Source: Aquipseudomonas alcaligenes NBRC 14159 (lineage in GTDB: Bacteria > Pseudomonadota > Gammaproteobacteria > Pseudomonadales > Pseudomonadaceae). From it: a DNA stretch of 36,177 bases. Positions within the stretch are counted from its first letter, which is position 1. Each line of letters starts with the position of its first letter. The stretch covers positions 1 to 36,177 of the forward strand of contig NZ_BATI01000044.1 in assembly GCF_000467105.1 (NCBI RefSeq). Reading direction: 5' to 3'. The position numbers and the translations under genes are program-made. The notes beneath the pieces were generated by a model that was given only the letters and a program-made list of their open reading frames with translations, made no database searches and was not told where the DNA came from. Below, piece after piece: positions 22,501 to 30,882 of the stretch.

Positions 22501-24416
22501 CGCACGAAGGCATCCTGCAGGGTCTCGTTGAGCTGCTGGATATCGACATCGACGCCTTCGGCGGTAGTGAAGGCGAAGTCGTGAATCCAGAACTCGCGGC
22601 CATCGGCGCGGCGCAGCTTGTAAGGGAACTCACCGAGTACGCGCAGGCCGAGGTTCTCCAGGATCGGCAGGACGTCGGACAGCGGCAGCGGCGTGTCGGC
22701 GTGGTACAGCTTGCAGTGCAGCTCCTGCTCGCCCTGGGCCAGCGGCTGGTAGAAACTCATCACCAGCTGGCGCTCATCGGACAGGCTGAGCAGGTGCTGC
22801 ATGTCGACCACCGCCGAGTGCGGGGCGAAGCGTTCGGTGTAGCCGGCCGGGAAGCCTTTCGGGAAATCAGCCAGCACCTGGGTGCCCTGGGCCTCGCCGA
22901 AGCTTTCGACGATCAGGCTGGCGTAGTCGTCCTTCCACGAACGGCAGGCCTGGATGACTTCCTTCTCCAGGCGCGCCGGGTCGATCTGCACGCGGTTCTT
23001 CGGGTCGACCTTGAGGATGAACTGCACGCGCGCCAGCACCGACTCGGAGAAGTAGGTCCAGAACTCGCAGTCGCTGGCCTGCAGGCGTTCCATGAGGATC
23101 TGCTGGATCTTCACCCGCGTCTCGGTGGAGTACACGTCGCGCGGCACGTAGGCCAGGCAGTAGGCGAAGCGGCCGTAGGGGTCGCGGCGCAGGAACAGGC
23201 GCAGCTTGTTGCGCTCCTGAATCTGCACGATGGCGATGGCGGTGTTGAACAGCTCGTCCACCGGGGTCTGGAACAGGTCGTCGCGCGGCAGCACTTCCAG
23301 TACCTGCTCCAGCTCCTTGCCCAGGTGGGCCTTGGGATCGAAGCCCGAGCGCTGGACGATCTCGGCCACCTTGCGGCGGATATAGGGGATGCGGCTGACG
23401 CTGTCGGCGTACACCGAGGAGGTGTACAGGCCCATAAAGCGGCATTCCTTGACCACCTTGCCCTTGGCGTCCAGCTCGCGGATGGAGACGAAGTCCGGGT
23501 AGGCCGGGCGGTGCACGCGGCTCGGCGTGGCGGCCTTGGCGAAGGACAGCAGCAGCGGTTCGCGCAGGTAGTCCAGGGCCTCCTTCTCGATGTGCAGCTC
23601 GTCCTTCTTCAGGCCGGCGCGCAGCTGTTTGGACAGGCCGAGCAGCGAGGCCTCGTCATAGACCAGATGGCCGCCGTCCTTCTCGTCGACCAGGGTAAAC
23701 TCCTCGTAGCCGAGGAAGGTGAAGTGGTTGTCCAGCAGGTATTCGAGGAAAGTCTTCACCTCGGCCAGCTCGGCGCCGTCGACCTTGAGCTTGGCCTTGC
23801 CCAGCCAGGCCAGCAGCTGATCGGCCTTGGCCTTCATCGGGGTGAAGTCGGCCACCGCCAGGCGCACCTCGGCCAGCACTTCGAGCAGGGCCTTCTCCAG
23901 GGTACGCAGCTCGCCGACATTGGCGCAGCGGTCGATCTCCAGGTACATCAGCGCTTCGTGCTGCACCTCCTTGCCGGTGCTGCCCTTGCTCAGCAGCTCC
24001 TGCAGCTCGCCGCCCTTCTTGCGCTTCACGCTGAACACGCTGTTCTGCAGGGTGTGGATGCTGTAGCCGCGACGGTTCAGCTCCATGCGCACCGAGTCGA
24101 CCAGGAACGGCAGGTCAGCGTGCAGCACCTCGACGGCGGTGTGGGTGGACTGCCAGCCGTGCTTTTCGTAGTCGGGGTTGTACACGCGCACCAGCGGCTT
24201 GCCATCGAAGCGTTCGAGCAGGCGCCAGGAAGAAAGGGTGCTGCCGGCCAGGTCGCCAAGGCGGCGCTGGGTCAGCTCATCGAGGGAGACGATGCCGAAG
24301 AACTGCTCGGCGAACAGGGCCACTTGTGGCAGCGCCTTGTCGCTGACGTGCTGGGCCAGGGCCGCTTGCAGTTGATGCTGGAAGTCGGCCTTGCTGGCAG
24401 CAGTGAAGAACGCCAT
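19557..24416 (-). CDS. gdhB: NAD-specific glutamate dehydrogenase, large 180-kDa class
   Basis: This 1619-residue enzyme oxidatively deaminates glutamate to 2-oxoglutarate with NAD+ in the cytoplasm, a catabolic step for arginine and glutamate use. The long N-terminal region (about 1-700) corresponds to the ACT-like and helical regulatory parts of the class. The catalytic core includes CPRVEGVHLRFGDVARGGLRWSDR and PMGAKGGF with catalytic-type lysine K850, followed by the Rossmann part (GDMAGDVFGNG). A helical C-terminal domain ends the protein. Length equals P. aeruginosa GdhB (about 1620), which is induced and allosterically activated by arginine. The frame is intact with no stop or shift. 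GGAG lies eight bases before the ATG. A long antisense frame across it is a GC-codon artefact. The divergent neighbour is a DUF1353 gene, as I recall for P. aeruginosa. Confidence 0.97.
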   Translation of the reverse strand: MAFFTAASKADFQHQLQAALAQHVSDKALPQVALFAEQFFGIVSLDELTQRRLGDLAGSTLSSWRLLERFDGKPLVRVYNPDYEKHGWQSTHTAVEVLHADLPFLVDSVRMELNRRGYSIHTLQNSVFSVKRKKGGELQELLSKGSTGKEVQHEALMYLEIDRCANVGELRTLEKALLEVLAEVRLAVADFTPMKAKADQLLAWLGKAKLKVDGAELAEVKTFLEYLLDNHFTFLGYEEFTLVDEKDGGHLVYDEASLLGLSKQLRAGLKKDELHIEKEALDYLREPLLLSFAKAATPSRVHRPAYPDFVSIRELDAKGKVVKECRFMGLYTSSVYADSVSRIPYIRRKVAEIVQRSGFDPKAHLGKELEQVLEVLPRDDLFQTPVDELFNTAIAIVQIQERNKLRLFLRRDPYGRFAYCLAYVPRDVYSTETRVKIQQILMERLQASDCEFWTYFSESVLARVQFILKVDPKNRVQIDPARLEKEVIQACRSWKDDYASLIVESFGEAQGTQVLADFPKGFPAGYTERFAPHSAVVDMQHLLSLSDERQLVMSFYQPLAQGEQELHCKLYHADTPLPLSDVLPILENLGLRVLGEFPYKLRRADGREFWIHDFAFTTAEGVDVDIQQLNETLQDAFVRIVEGAAENDGFNRLVLTASMPWRDVALLRAYARYLKQIRLGFDLSYIAATLVNHADIAKELVRLFRTRFYLARKLSAEDLEDKQQKLEQAILAALDNVAVLNEDRILRRYLDLIKATLRTNFFQNGADGQPKHYFSFKLSPRLIPDIPRPVPKFEIFVYCPRVEGVHLRFGDVARGGLRWSDREEDFRTEVLGLVKAQQVKNAVIVPMGAKGGFIPRRLPVGGNRDEVLAEGIACYRIFISGLLDITDNLKEGKVVPPEGVVRHDPDDPYLVVAADKGTATFSDIANGIALDYGFWLGDAFASGGSAGYDHKGMGITAKGGWVSVQRHFRERGIDVQKDEISVIGIGDMAGDVFGNGLLLSDKLQMVAAFNHQHIFIDPNPDAAASFVERQRMFALPRSSWADYDAKLISEGGGIFLRSAKSITITPQMKQRFDIQADKLAPTELINALLKAPVDLLWNGGIGTYVKSSKETHADVGDKANDGLRVNGCELRAKVVGEGGNLGMTQLGRVEYGLNGGASNTDFIDNAGGVDCSDHEVNIKILLGEIVAAGDMTGKQRNKLLAEMTDAVGALVLGNNYKQTQALSLAERRARERLAEYKRLMAALEAAGKLDRALEFLPSDDELNERAANGRGLTRPELSVLISYSKIDLKEALLKSLVPDDDYLAREMETAFPAQLTKKFGEAMRRHRLKREIVSTQIANDLVNHMGITFVQRLKESTGMSAANVAGAYVIVRDVFRLPHWWQQIEALDYKVPAELQLQLMDELMRLGRRATRWFLRSRRDDLDAARDVGHFAPRVAELAGRLDELLEGPAREQWLARYQSFVEAGAPEELARVVAGTSHLYTLLPIIEAADVTGQPAADVATAYFAVGGALELSWYLQQLTSLPVENNWQALAREAFRDDLDWQQRAITVAVLQMAEGPKDIEERVAYWLDQHRPLVQRWLAMQAELRAASGIDYAMYTVASRELMDLAQSDKQGVCIP

Positions 24417-24642
24417 GGTGATGCTCCGCTGGTGTTGTTATTCGTCTTGGGCGCTAGGCGCCGGGCTTCCAAGCAGTCTAGGCGATAGCTGGAACTCGGC
24501 AGACGCACAGCGACCATTAGGTCACCGCAAGCTTAGCGGCCGCCCATGGCAGCTGGATTGCGGCGGCGCGACATATTCGTTCATCGCCATGCAGGCACCT
24601 GCGCTGATAAGGTTCCGCTCTATGCAATCGGGAAGGGAAGCC

Positions 24643-25485
24643 ATGCAGTCTCCGCTCCACCGTCATCTGTTCCTGCACTACGGCAACCTGCTGATCAGCG
24701 CCATCGGCCTGGTGCTGCTGGCCCTGGCCGCCTGGCTGCAGCCGCAGTTGCTGCCTCCCTTGCTGTGGGCCGGTCTACCCATCTATCTGGGCGTACTGCT
24801 GCCACGCTGGGTCGGCCGCCGCGAGCGCCAGCGCCGCGCCGCCGCCGTGCGCGATGCGACCCTGGCCAAGTGGGGATTCAGCCAGCGCGACCACAGCGGA
24901 CCCTGGCTCAACTACATCGACCGCCCCTTCGTGCGCCATTGCCCGGAGTTCGCCGGGCGCTACTTCTATGGCGAATGGCTGCTGCTGCACGACGGCTGGC
25001 TGGTGGTCAATCCGGGGCAGTCGAGCCTGAGCGCGGACGGCCACAGGGTGAGCTACGACTTCAGCTGCCCCGGCACCTATGCCTGGGACGGCTGCACGCC
25101 CAAGGTGCCGTTCTACTGGCTGGCGATCATCGGCATCCCGGACTGGTGGGAAAAGCGCCATCAGGTGCTGCAACTGTGCGATGGCGAGCTGTGCGAAGCC
25201 GAGGTGTTCTGGCCGCTGGCGCACCCGGCCAGCCTGGTGCACGACGCCCTGTACCAGTACCTGAACGCCGCCCCGGTGGCCAAGCACGAGGCCGACCTGC
25301 TGTTTCTGCGCATGTTGCGCGAGGCCGGCATGGTCACGCCGCTGGCATTCGCCTATTACCTGGCGGTGCGCCTGTTCGGTGCGCCGGACGTGCGCGGACC
25401 GGCGCCCGCCAGCAGCCGTCTGCAGCTCGCCAGCGAGCTACCGGCGCAGATGCTGAACTTCGCCGGGGAACGGCGGTCTGCTTGA
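24643..25485 (+). CDS. Membrane-anchored DUF1353 protein
   Basis: The 280-residue protein has two adjacent N-terminal hydrophobic segments (about 14-30, LLISAIGLVLLALAAWL, and 34-50, PPLLWAGLPIYLGVLL). A DUF1353-like domain follows: YDFSCPGTYAWDGCTPKV, then the helix PASLVHDALYQYLN with the family HDxLY motif and KHEADLLFLRMLREAGM. DUF1353 proteins are of unknown function; soluble versions occur in phages. ATG 24643 was chosen over two upstream in-frame ATGs because GGGAAGGGAAG lies right before it. It diverges from gdhB and is 132 bases upstream of moxR, so it may or may not share its transcript. Confidence 0.85.
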   Translation: MQSPLHRHLFLHYGNLLISAIGLVLLALAAWLQPQLLPPLLWAGLPIYLGVLLPRWVGRRERQRRAAAVRDATLAKWGFSQRDHSGPWLNYIDRPFVRHCPEFAGRYFYGEWLLLHDGWLVVNPGQSSLSADGHRVSYDFSCPGTYAWDGCTPKVPFYWLAIIGIPDWWEKRHQVLQLCDGELCEAEVFWPLAHPASLVHDALYQYLNAAPVAKHEADLLFLRMLREAGMVTPLAFAYYLAVRLFGAPDVRGPAPASSRLQLASELPAQMLNFAGERRSA

Positions 25486-25617
25486 GCCACCACGGAAGTG
25501 GAACTGGTCGGCAGAGCCCATCCCGAGGGCATGCAAGCGCACCCGCCAATGCAGTAGAGTTGGCAGCCCGACCACCCGAATCCGGCACCGGTCAGTCCCT
25601 TTCCAGGAAGATTCTCG

Positions 25618-26577
<960 letters not shown>

Positions 26578-26592
26578 GTGCAACCGCAAGTC

Positions 26593-26651
26593 GTAGCCCG
26601 GATGCCATCCGGGATTGCCCGCACCCCGTTCCCGGATTGCATCCGGGCTAC
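26593..26651. repeat. Palindromic repeat doublet inside the MoxR/Bat operon
   Basis: GTAGCCCGGATgccATCCGGG and CCCGGATtgcATCCGGGCTAC face each other around 17 bases, and the outer ends GTAGCCC/GGGCTAC are also inverted. The doublet fills the gap between moxR and the DUF58 gene. It is the same family as 18516-18558. Confidence 0.85.
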
Positions 26652-26665
26652 CGGCTGACCGCCCC

Positions 26666-27607
26666 ATGCATATCCAGCCCACGCCCCCCGGCATCCGCGT
26701 CAGCCTCGCCGAGCTGATCGAGATGCGCCATCGCGTGCGCGAGGTGCAGCTGTTCTCCACACCCGCGCGGCGCAGCCCGCTGATCGGCCTGCACCATTCC
26801 AAGTTGCGCGGACGCGGTGTCGACTTCGACCAGGTGCGCGTGTACCAGGCCGGCGACGACGTGCGCACCATCGACTGGCGCGTCACCGCGCGTACCCAGG
26901 AGCCGCACACCAAGCTGTTCCACGAGGAGCGCGAGCGCCCGATCTTCATCATGGTCGAGCAGAGCCGCCGGCTGTTCTTCGGTTCGGCCCTGCAGTTCAA
27001 GTCGGTGCTCGCCGCCCAGGCCGCCAGCCTGTTCGGCTGGGCCGCGCTGGCCCACAACGACCGCATCGGCGGCCTGGTGTTCGGCGATGCCGAGCACCAC
27101 GAGATCAAGCCGCGGCGCAGCAAACAGAGCCTGCTGCAGCTGCTCAACCGCCTGGCCCGCGCCAACCAGGCCCTGCACCCGGAGGCCGCCGGCGAGCGCG
27201 ACAGCTTCGGCCTGGCCCTGCGTCGCGCACGCGAGGTGCTGCGCCCGGGCAGCCTGGTGATCATCGTCTGCGACGAGCGCACCCTGAACGACGCCGCCGA
27301 ACAGCAGCTCGCCCTGCTGGCGCGGCACACCGACCTGATCCTGCTGCCGGTGTCCGATCCGCTCGACCACGAGCTGCCCGACGCCGGCCTGCTGCGCTTC
27401 TTCGAACGCGACGCCCAGCTGGAGCTGGACACCCGCGGCGCTGACCTACGCGTGGCCTACGGCGGCCTGGCCGAACAGCGCCGCGCGCGCTGGCAGCGCC
27501 TGGCGCAGAAACTCGGCGTACCGCTGCTGGCGCTGAGCACCGCGCAAGACCTGATCGAGCAGCTGCGCGATCACCTGAGCGGCCCGCAGGCGGGCAAGCG
27601 CGCATGA
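26666..27607 (+). CDS. DUF58 domain protein (VWA-like, MoxR partner)
   Basis: The 313-residue protein has the DUF58 signature RGRGVDFDQVRVYQAGDD followed by RTIDWRVTAR (GDDVRTIDW at 63-71). A VWA-like second half follows (ERPIFIMVEQSRRLFFGS), whose MIDAS is not canonical: the DxSxS position reads VEQSRRL. DUF58 proteins are regularly encoded directly after MoxR and are thought to link the ATPase to the membrane VWA complex. There is no signal peptide, so it is cytoplasmic. The start at 26666 lacks a good ribosome site and the frame is open upstream into the repeat, so the true start is uncertain by a few codons. It overlaps the next gene by four bases. Confidence 0.92.
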   Translation: MHIQPTPPGIRVSLAELIEMRHRVREVQLFSTPARRSPLIGLHHSKLRGRGVDFDQVRVYQAGDDVRTIDWRVTARTQEPHTKLFHEERERPIFIMVEQSRRLFFGSALQFKSVLAAQAASLFGWAALAHNDRIGGLVFGDAEHHEIKPRRSKQSLLQLLNRLARANQALHPEAAGERDSFGLALRRAREVLRPGSLVIIVCDERTLNDAAEQQLALLARHTDLILLPVSDPLDHELPDAGLLRFFERDAQLELDTRGADLRVAYGGLAEQRRARWQRLAQKLGVPLLALSTAQDLIEQLRDHLSGPQAGKRA

Positions 27608-28101
27608 ACCCTCTCGATCAGCTGCAACCGACCATCGCCCCGCCGCCGGTTTCCTGGTGGCCGCTGGCACCCGGCTGGTGGGCCCTGCTGGTACTGCTGC
27701 CGCTGCTGCTCTGGGGCCTGTGGTACCTGCGCCGCTACCTGCCGCAACGGCGGCAGGCCGTGCAAACCCAGGAGCAACCGCTCGACCCGCTGCGCCAGGC
27801 TGCCCTGGCCGAGCTGGCGCGCCTGGTGCGCCCCTACGACGGCCAGCATGCCGGCCCCTGGCTGCAGCAGCTCAACGCCCTGCTCAAACGCCTGGCACGT
27901 GCGCACTACCCCAACGACAACAGCCACGTGCTCAGTGGCCGCGCCTGGCTGGCGTTCCTCGACAGCCGCTGCCCGGCTGCCGGCCTGACCCGCTGGATGA
28001 TCCTGGTCGAGGGCACCTACCGCAGTCACTGCAGCCTCGACGACAAGGCCATCAACGGCCTCAACCAGGCCGTCGACACCTGGATCCGCAAGCATGTTTG
28101 A
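27604..28101 (+). CDS. DUF4381 membrane protein
   Basis: The 165-residue protein begins MNPLDQLQPTIAPPPVSWWPLAPGWW, the conserved DUF4381 lead-in, then one membrane helix (about 25-44, ALLVLLPLLLWGLWYLRRYLP). A cytoplasmic helical domain follows with LNALLKRLARAHYP and LSGRAWLAFLDSRCP. It is a standard fourth gene of MoxR/Bat operons and is presumed to be a scaffold between DUF58 and the VWA proteins; no biochemical activity is known. Its ATG overlaps the DUF58 stop by four bases, and its stop overlaps the start of the VWA gene by eight bases, so translation is coupled. Confidence 0.92.
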   Translation: MNPLDQLQPTIAPPPVSWWPLAPGWWALLVLLPLLLWGLWYLRRYLPQRRQAVQTQEQPLDPLRQAALAELARLVRPYDGQHAGPWLQQLNALLKRLARAHYPNDNSHVLSGRAWLAFLDSRCPAAGLTRWMILVEGTYRSHCSLDDKAINGLNQAVDTWIRKHV

Positions 28102-29113
28102 GTTCGCCTGGCCCTGGATCTTCCTGCTCGCGCCGCTGCCCTGGCTGCTGCGCGCTCTGCTGCCGGCGGCCGACAGCGGCGAGGCGGCGCTCAAGGTCAG
28201 CTTCCTCAACGAGCTGGAGGGCCTCAGTGGCCAGCGTGCCCGCGCCAACCTGCCGGCCTGGCGCCAGCAGGCGCCCTTCGTGCTGCTGTGGATGTTCCTG
28301 GTGCTCGCCGCCGCCCGCCCGGAATGGGTCGGCGAGCCGCTGCCGCTGCCCACCAGCGGCCGCGACCTGCTGCTGGCGGTGGATGTCTCCGGCTCCATGG
28401 ACCACGACGACATGCAGTGGGAAGGCGAGGACATCCAGCGCCTGGCGCTGGTGAAGAAGCTGTTCGGCGACTTCATCGAGGACCGCCGCGGCGACCGCAT
28501 CGGCCTGATCCTGTTCGGCAGCCGCGCCTACCTGCAATCGCCGCTGACCTTCGACCGCCACACCGTGCGCACCTGGCTGGACGAGGCGCTGATCAACATC
28601 GCCGGCCCGCAGACCGCCATCGGCGATGCCATCGGCCTGGCGGTCAAGCGCCTGCGCCAGCGCCCGGCCGACAGCCGCGTGCTGGTGCTGATCACCGACG
28701 GCGCCAACAACGGTGGCGAGATCGAACCCAAGGTCGCCGCGCGCCTGGCCGCCGAGCAGAAGGTCAAGATCTACACCATCGGCATCGGCTCCGACCCGCA
28801 GCAGAGCGGCATCATGGGCATGCTTGGGCTGAACCCCGGGGTGGACCTTGACGAAGCCACCCTGATCGACATCGCCGAGCAGACCGGCGGCGTCTACTTC
28901 CGCGCCCGCACCAGCGAGGAGCTGCAACGCATCGAGGAGACCCTCGACCAGCTGGAACCGGCTGCCCAGCTGCCCACCCGTGCCCGCCCGGCCAAGGCCC
29001 TGTATCCCTGGCCGCTGGCCGCTGCCCTGCTGGTCAGCCTGTTACTGGTGGCGCGCGAACTGTGGCCGCAGCGCTGGCAGGCGCTGAACGCCCGCATCGG
29101 AGGGCGCAGCTGA
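28094..29113 (+). CDS. VWA domain protein, BatA-like
   Basis: The 339-residue protein has hydrophobic segments at about 3-22 and 62-76, a VWA domain from about 88 to 280, and a C-terminal membrane helix (about 305-325). The metal site is intact: DVSGS at 97-101 and the ITDG block with D202; the domain also has the LILFGSRAYLQSPLTFDR loop. The VWA domain should face the periplasm or cytoplasm depending on topology, and I could not decide which. In MoxR/Bat systems the BatA and BatB proteins are believed to form an inner-membrane complex. The gene overlaps its upstream neighbour by eight bases and its stop overlaps the next ATG by one base (TGATG). Confidence 0.94.
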   Translation: MFEFAWPWIFLLAPLPWLLRALLPAADSGEAALKVSFLNELEGLSGQRARANLPAWRQQAPFVLLWMFLVLAAARPEWVGEPLPLPTSGRDLLLAVDVSGSMDHDDMQWEGEDIQRLALVKKLFGDFIEDRRGDRIGLILFGSRAYLQSPLTFDRHTVRTWLDEALINIAGPQTAIGDAIGLAVKRLRQRPADSRVLVLITDGANNGGEIEPKVAARLAAEQKVKIYTIGIGSDPQQSGIMGMLGLNPGVDLDEATLIDIAEQTGGVYFRARTSEELQRIEETLDQLEPAAQLPTRARPAKALYPWPLAAALLVSLLLVARELWPQRWQALNARIGGRS

Positions 29114-30882
29114 TGGAGATGCTCTGGCCGCAGTGGCTGCGCCCCTTCTGGCTACTCCTGCTGCCGCTGCTCGGCTGGCTGCTCTGGCAGCTGTGGCACC
29201 GCGAGCGGCGCAGCGGCCGCTGGCAGTTGCTGCTGCCGGCGGCGTTTCAGGCCGTCCTGCTCACCGCCGGCCGCGCGCGCAGCAACAAGCTGCCGTGGAT
29301 CGCCCTCGGGCTGGCCTGGCTGCTCACCCTGCTGGCCCTGCTCGGGCCCAGCTGGCAGCGCCTGGAACAGGCCAGCCAGAAACGCGCCGACCCGCTGGTG
29401 GTGCTACTCGAACTGACCCCGGCGATGCTCGCCACCGATGCCGCGCCGAACCGCCTGGAACAGGCCAAGCGCAAGATCATCGACCTGCTGCAGGCACGCA
29501 GCGACGCACAAACGGCAATCATCGTCTACGCCGGCAGCGCCCACGTGCTGGTGCCGCTGTCCGACGACCTGGCCACCGCGCGCAACCTGCTGGAAGCGGT
29601 CAAACCCTCGATCATGCCCGAGCCGGGGCGCCGCGCCGACCTGGCCGTGCAGCGCGCCCTGGGCCTGCTGGAACAGGGTGCACAGGGCCGTGGCCGGCTG
29701 CTGCTGATTGGCAGCGAACTGAGCCTGGATGAGCGCGACGGCCTGCGTAGCGCCCTGGGTAACCGCGGCGAGCGCCTGGCCATCCTCGGTATCGGCAGCG
29801 CTCAGGGCGCACCGATTCGCGGCGAGGACGGCAGCTTCCTCAAGGATGCCCAGGGCGCCATCCTCGTGCCACGCCTGGACGCCGCCAGCCTGCGCCGCTT
29901 CGCCGGCGAGCTGGGCGGCCAGTACCGCAGCGCGCGCCTGGACGATAGCGACCTGCAGGGCCTCGACCTGCTCGCCGGCCCCGAGCAGTTGCGCGAGGGC
30001 GCCGAACCGACCCAGCTGGCCGCCTGGGCCGACCAGGGCCACTGGCTGCTGCTACCACTGCTGCTGCTTGCCGCCTGCGCCGGACGCCGCGGCTGGCTGT
30101 TCTGCCTGCCCCTGCTGCTGAGTCTGGCGCCGCAGCCGAGCTACGCCCTGGGCTGGAACGACCTCTGGCTGCGCCCGGACCAGCAGGGCGAGCGCCTGCT
30201 GCAGGCGGATAACCCCAAGGAGGCCGCCGAGCACTTCCGTGATCCGCAGTGGCAGGGCGAGGCGCTGTACCGCGCCGGCGACTACCCGGCCGCCGCGGAA
30301 CGCTTCGCCCGCAGCGACAGCGCCATTGCCCACTACAACCGCGGCAACGCCCTGGCCAAGAGCAACGAGCTGGCCGCGGCGGTGGACGCCTACGAACAGG
30401 CGCTGGAGCGCGACCCCGAGCTGCAGCCGGCGTTGCACAACAAGGCCCTGGTCGAACAGCTGCTGCGCCAGCAGAAACAGCAGCAGCAACAGCAGTCCCA
30501 GCAGAACGACGACCCGCAGCAGGGCGAGGAGCAACCGCAGCCCTCCTCCGGCCAGCCCCAGCCCGGTCAACCGCAACAGGCCCAGGACTCGCAAGCCCCC
30601 GCGCAGCCACAGCCAGCGCAGGAACCGCCAGCCAACGCCCAGCCGCAGCAACAGGGCCAGGCCCGCGATGGCGCCGATCAGCCGCCCGCGCCGGACGGCC
30701 AGGCGCAACCCGGCGCCGGCGACCCGCAGGACGAACCCCAGAGCGCCAGCGCCGAGCCGCTGGACGGTGAGCAACGCGACGCGCTGGAACAATGGCTGCG
30801 GCAGATTCCGGACGACCCGGGCGAGCTGCTGCGGCGCAAATTCCTCTACGAACAACAGCAACGCCAGGAAAGATCACGATGA
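29113..30882 (+). CDS. VWA-TPR fusion protein, BatB/BatC-like, with degenerate metal site
   Basis: The 589-residue protein has hydrophobic segments (about 8-24 and 57-75), a VWA domain (about 91-270), two further hydrophobic segments (about 310-345) and then TPR repeats (about 360-450; ALYRAGDYPAAAERF, AHYNRGNALAKSNELAAAVDAYEQAL). A Gln/Pro-rich disordered linker follows (about 452-546), and the ending LEQWLRQIPDDPGELLRRKFLYEQQ is typical of BatC-like proteins. The first metal-ligand motif reads ELTPA at 100-104 instead of DxSxS, so metal binding is probably lost, unlike the BatA-like neighbour. ATG 29113 overlaps the previous stop by one base; 29119 is an alternative. BatB and BatC are separate genes in many bacteria; fusion is common in gammaproteobacteria. 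The next gene overlaps by four bases. Confidence 0.93.
   Translation: MEMLWPQWLRPFWLLLLPLLGWLLWQLWHRERRSGRWQLLLPAAFQAVLLTAGRARSNKLPWIALGLAWLLTLLALLGPSWQRLEQASQKRADPLVVLLELTPAMLATDAAPNRLEQAKRKIIDLLQARSDAQTAIIVYAGSAHVLVPLSDDLATARNLLEAVKPSIMPEPGRRADLAVQRALGLLEQGAQGRGRLLLIGSELSLDERDGLRSALGNRGERLAILGIGSAQGAPIRGEDGSFLKDAQGAILVPRLDAASLRRFAGELGGQYRSARLDDSDLQGLDLLAGPEQLREGAEPTQLAAWADQGHWLLLPLLLLAACAGRRGWLFCLPLLLSLAPQPSYALGWNDLWLRPDQQGERLLQADNPKEAAEHFRDPQWQGEALYRAGDYPAAAERFARSDSAIAHYNRGNALAKSNELAAAVDAYEQALERDPELQPALHNKALVEQLLRQQKQQQQQQSQQNDDPQQGEEQPQPSSGQPQPGQPQQAQDSQAPAQPQPAQEPPANAQPQQQGQARDGADQPPAPDGQAQPGAGDPQDEPQSASAEPLDGEQRDALEQWLRQIPDDPGELLRRKFLYEQQQRQERSR

Noticed and set aside
20895..24488. A 1197-codon plus-strand open frame opposite gdhB
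   Set aside because: It is the mirror frame of a GC-rich gene with C/G-ending codons; its translation is His/Ala/Gln/Val-biased with no domain, and gdhB on the other strand is complete and well recognised.
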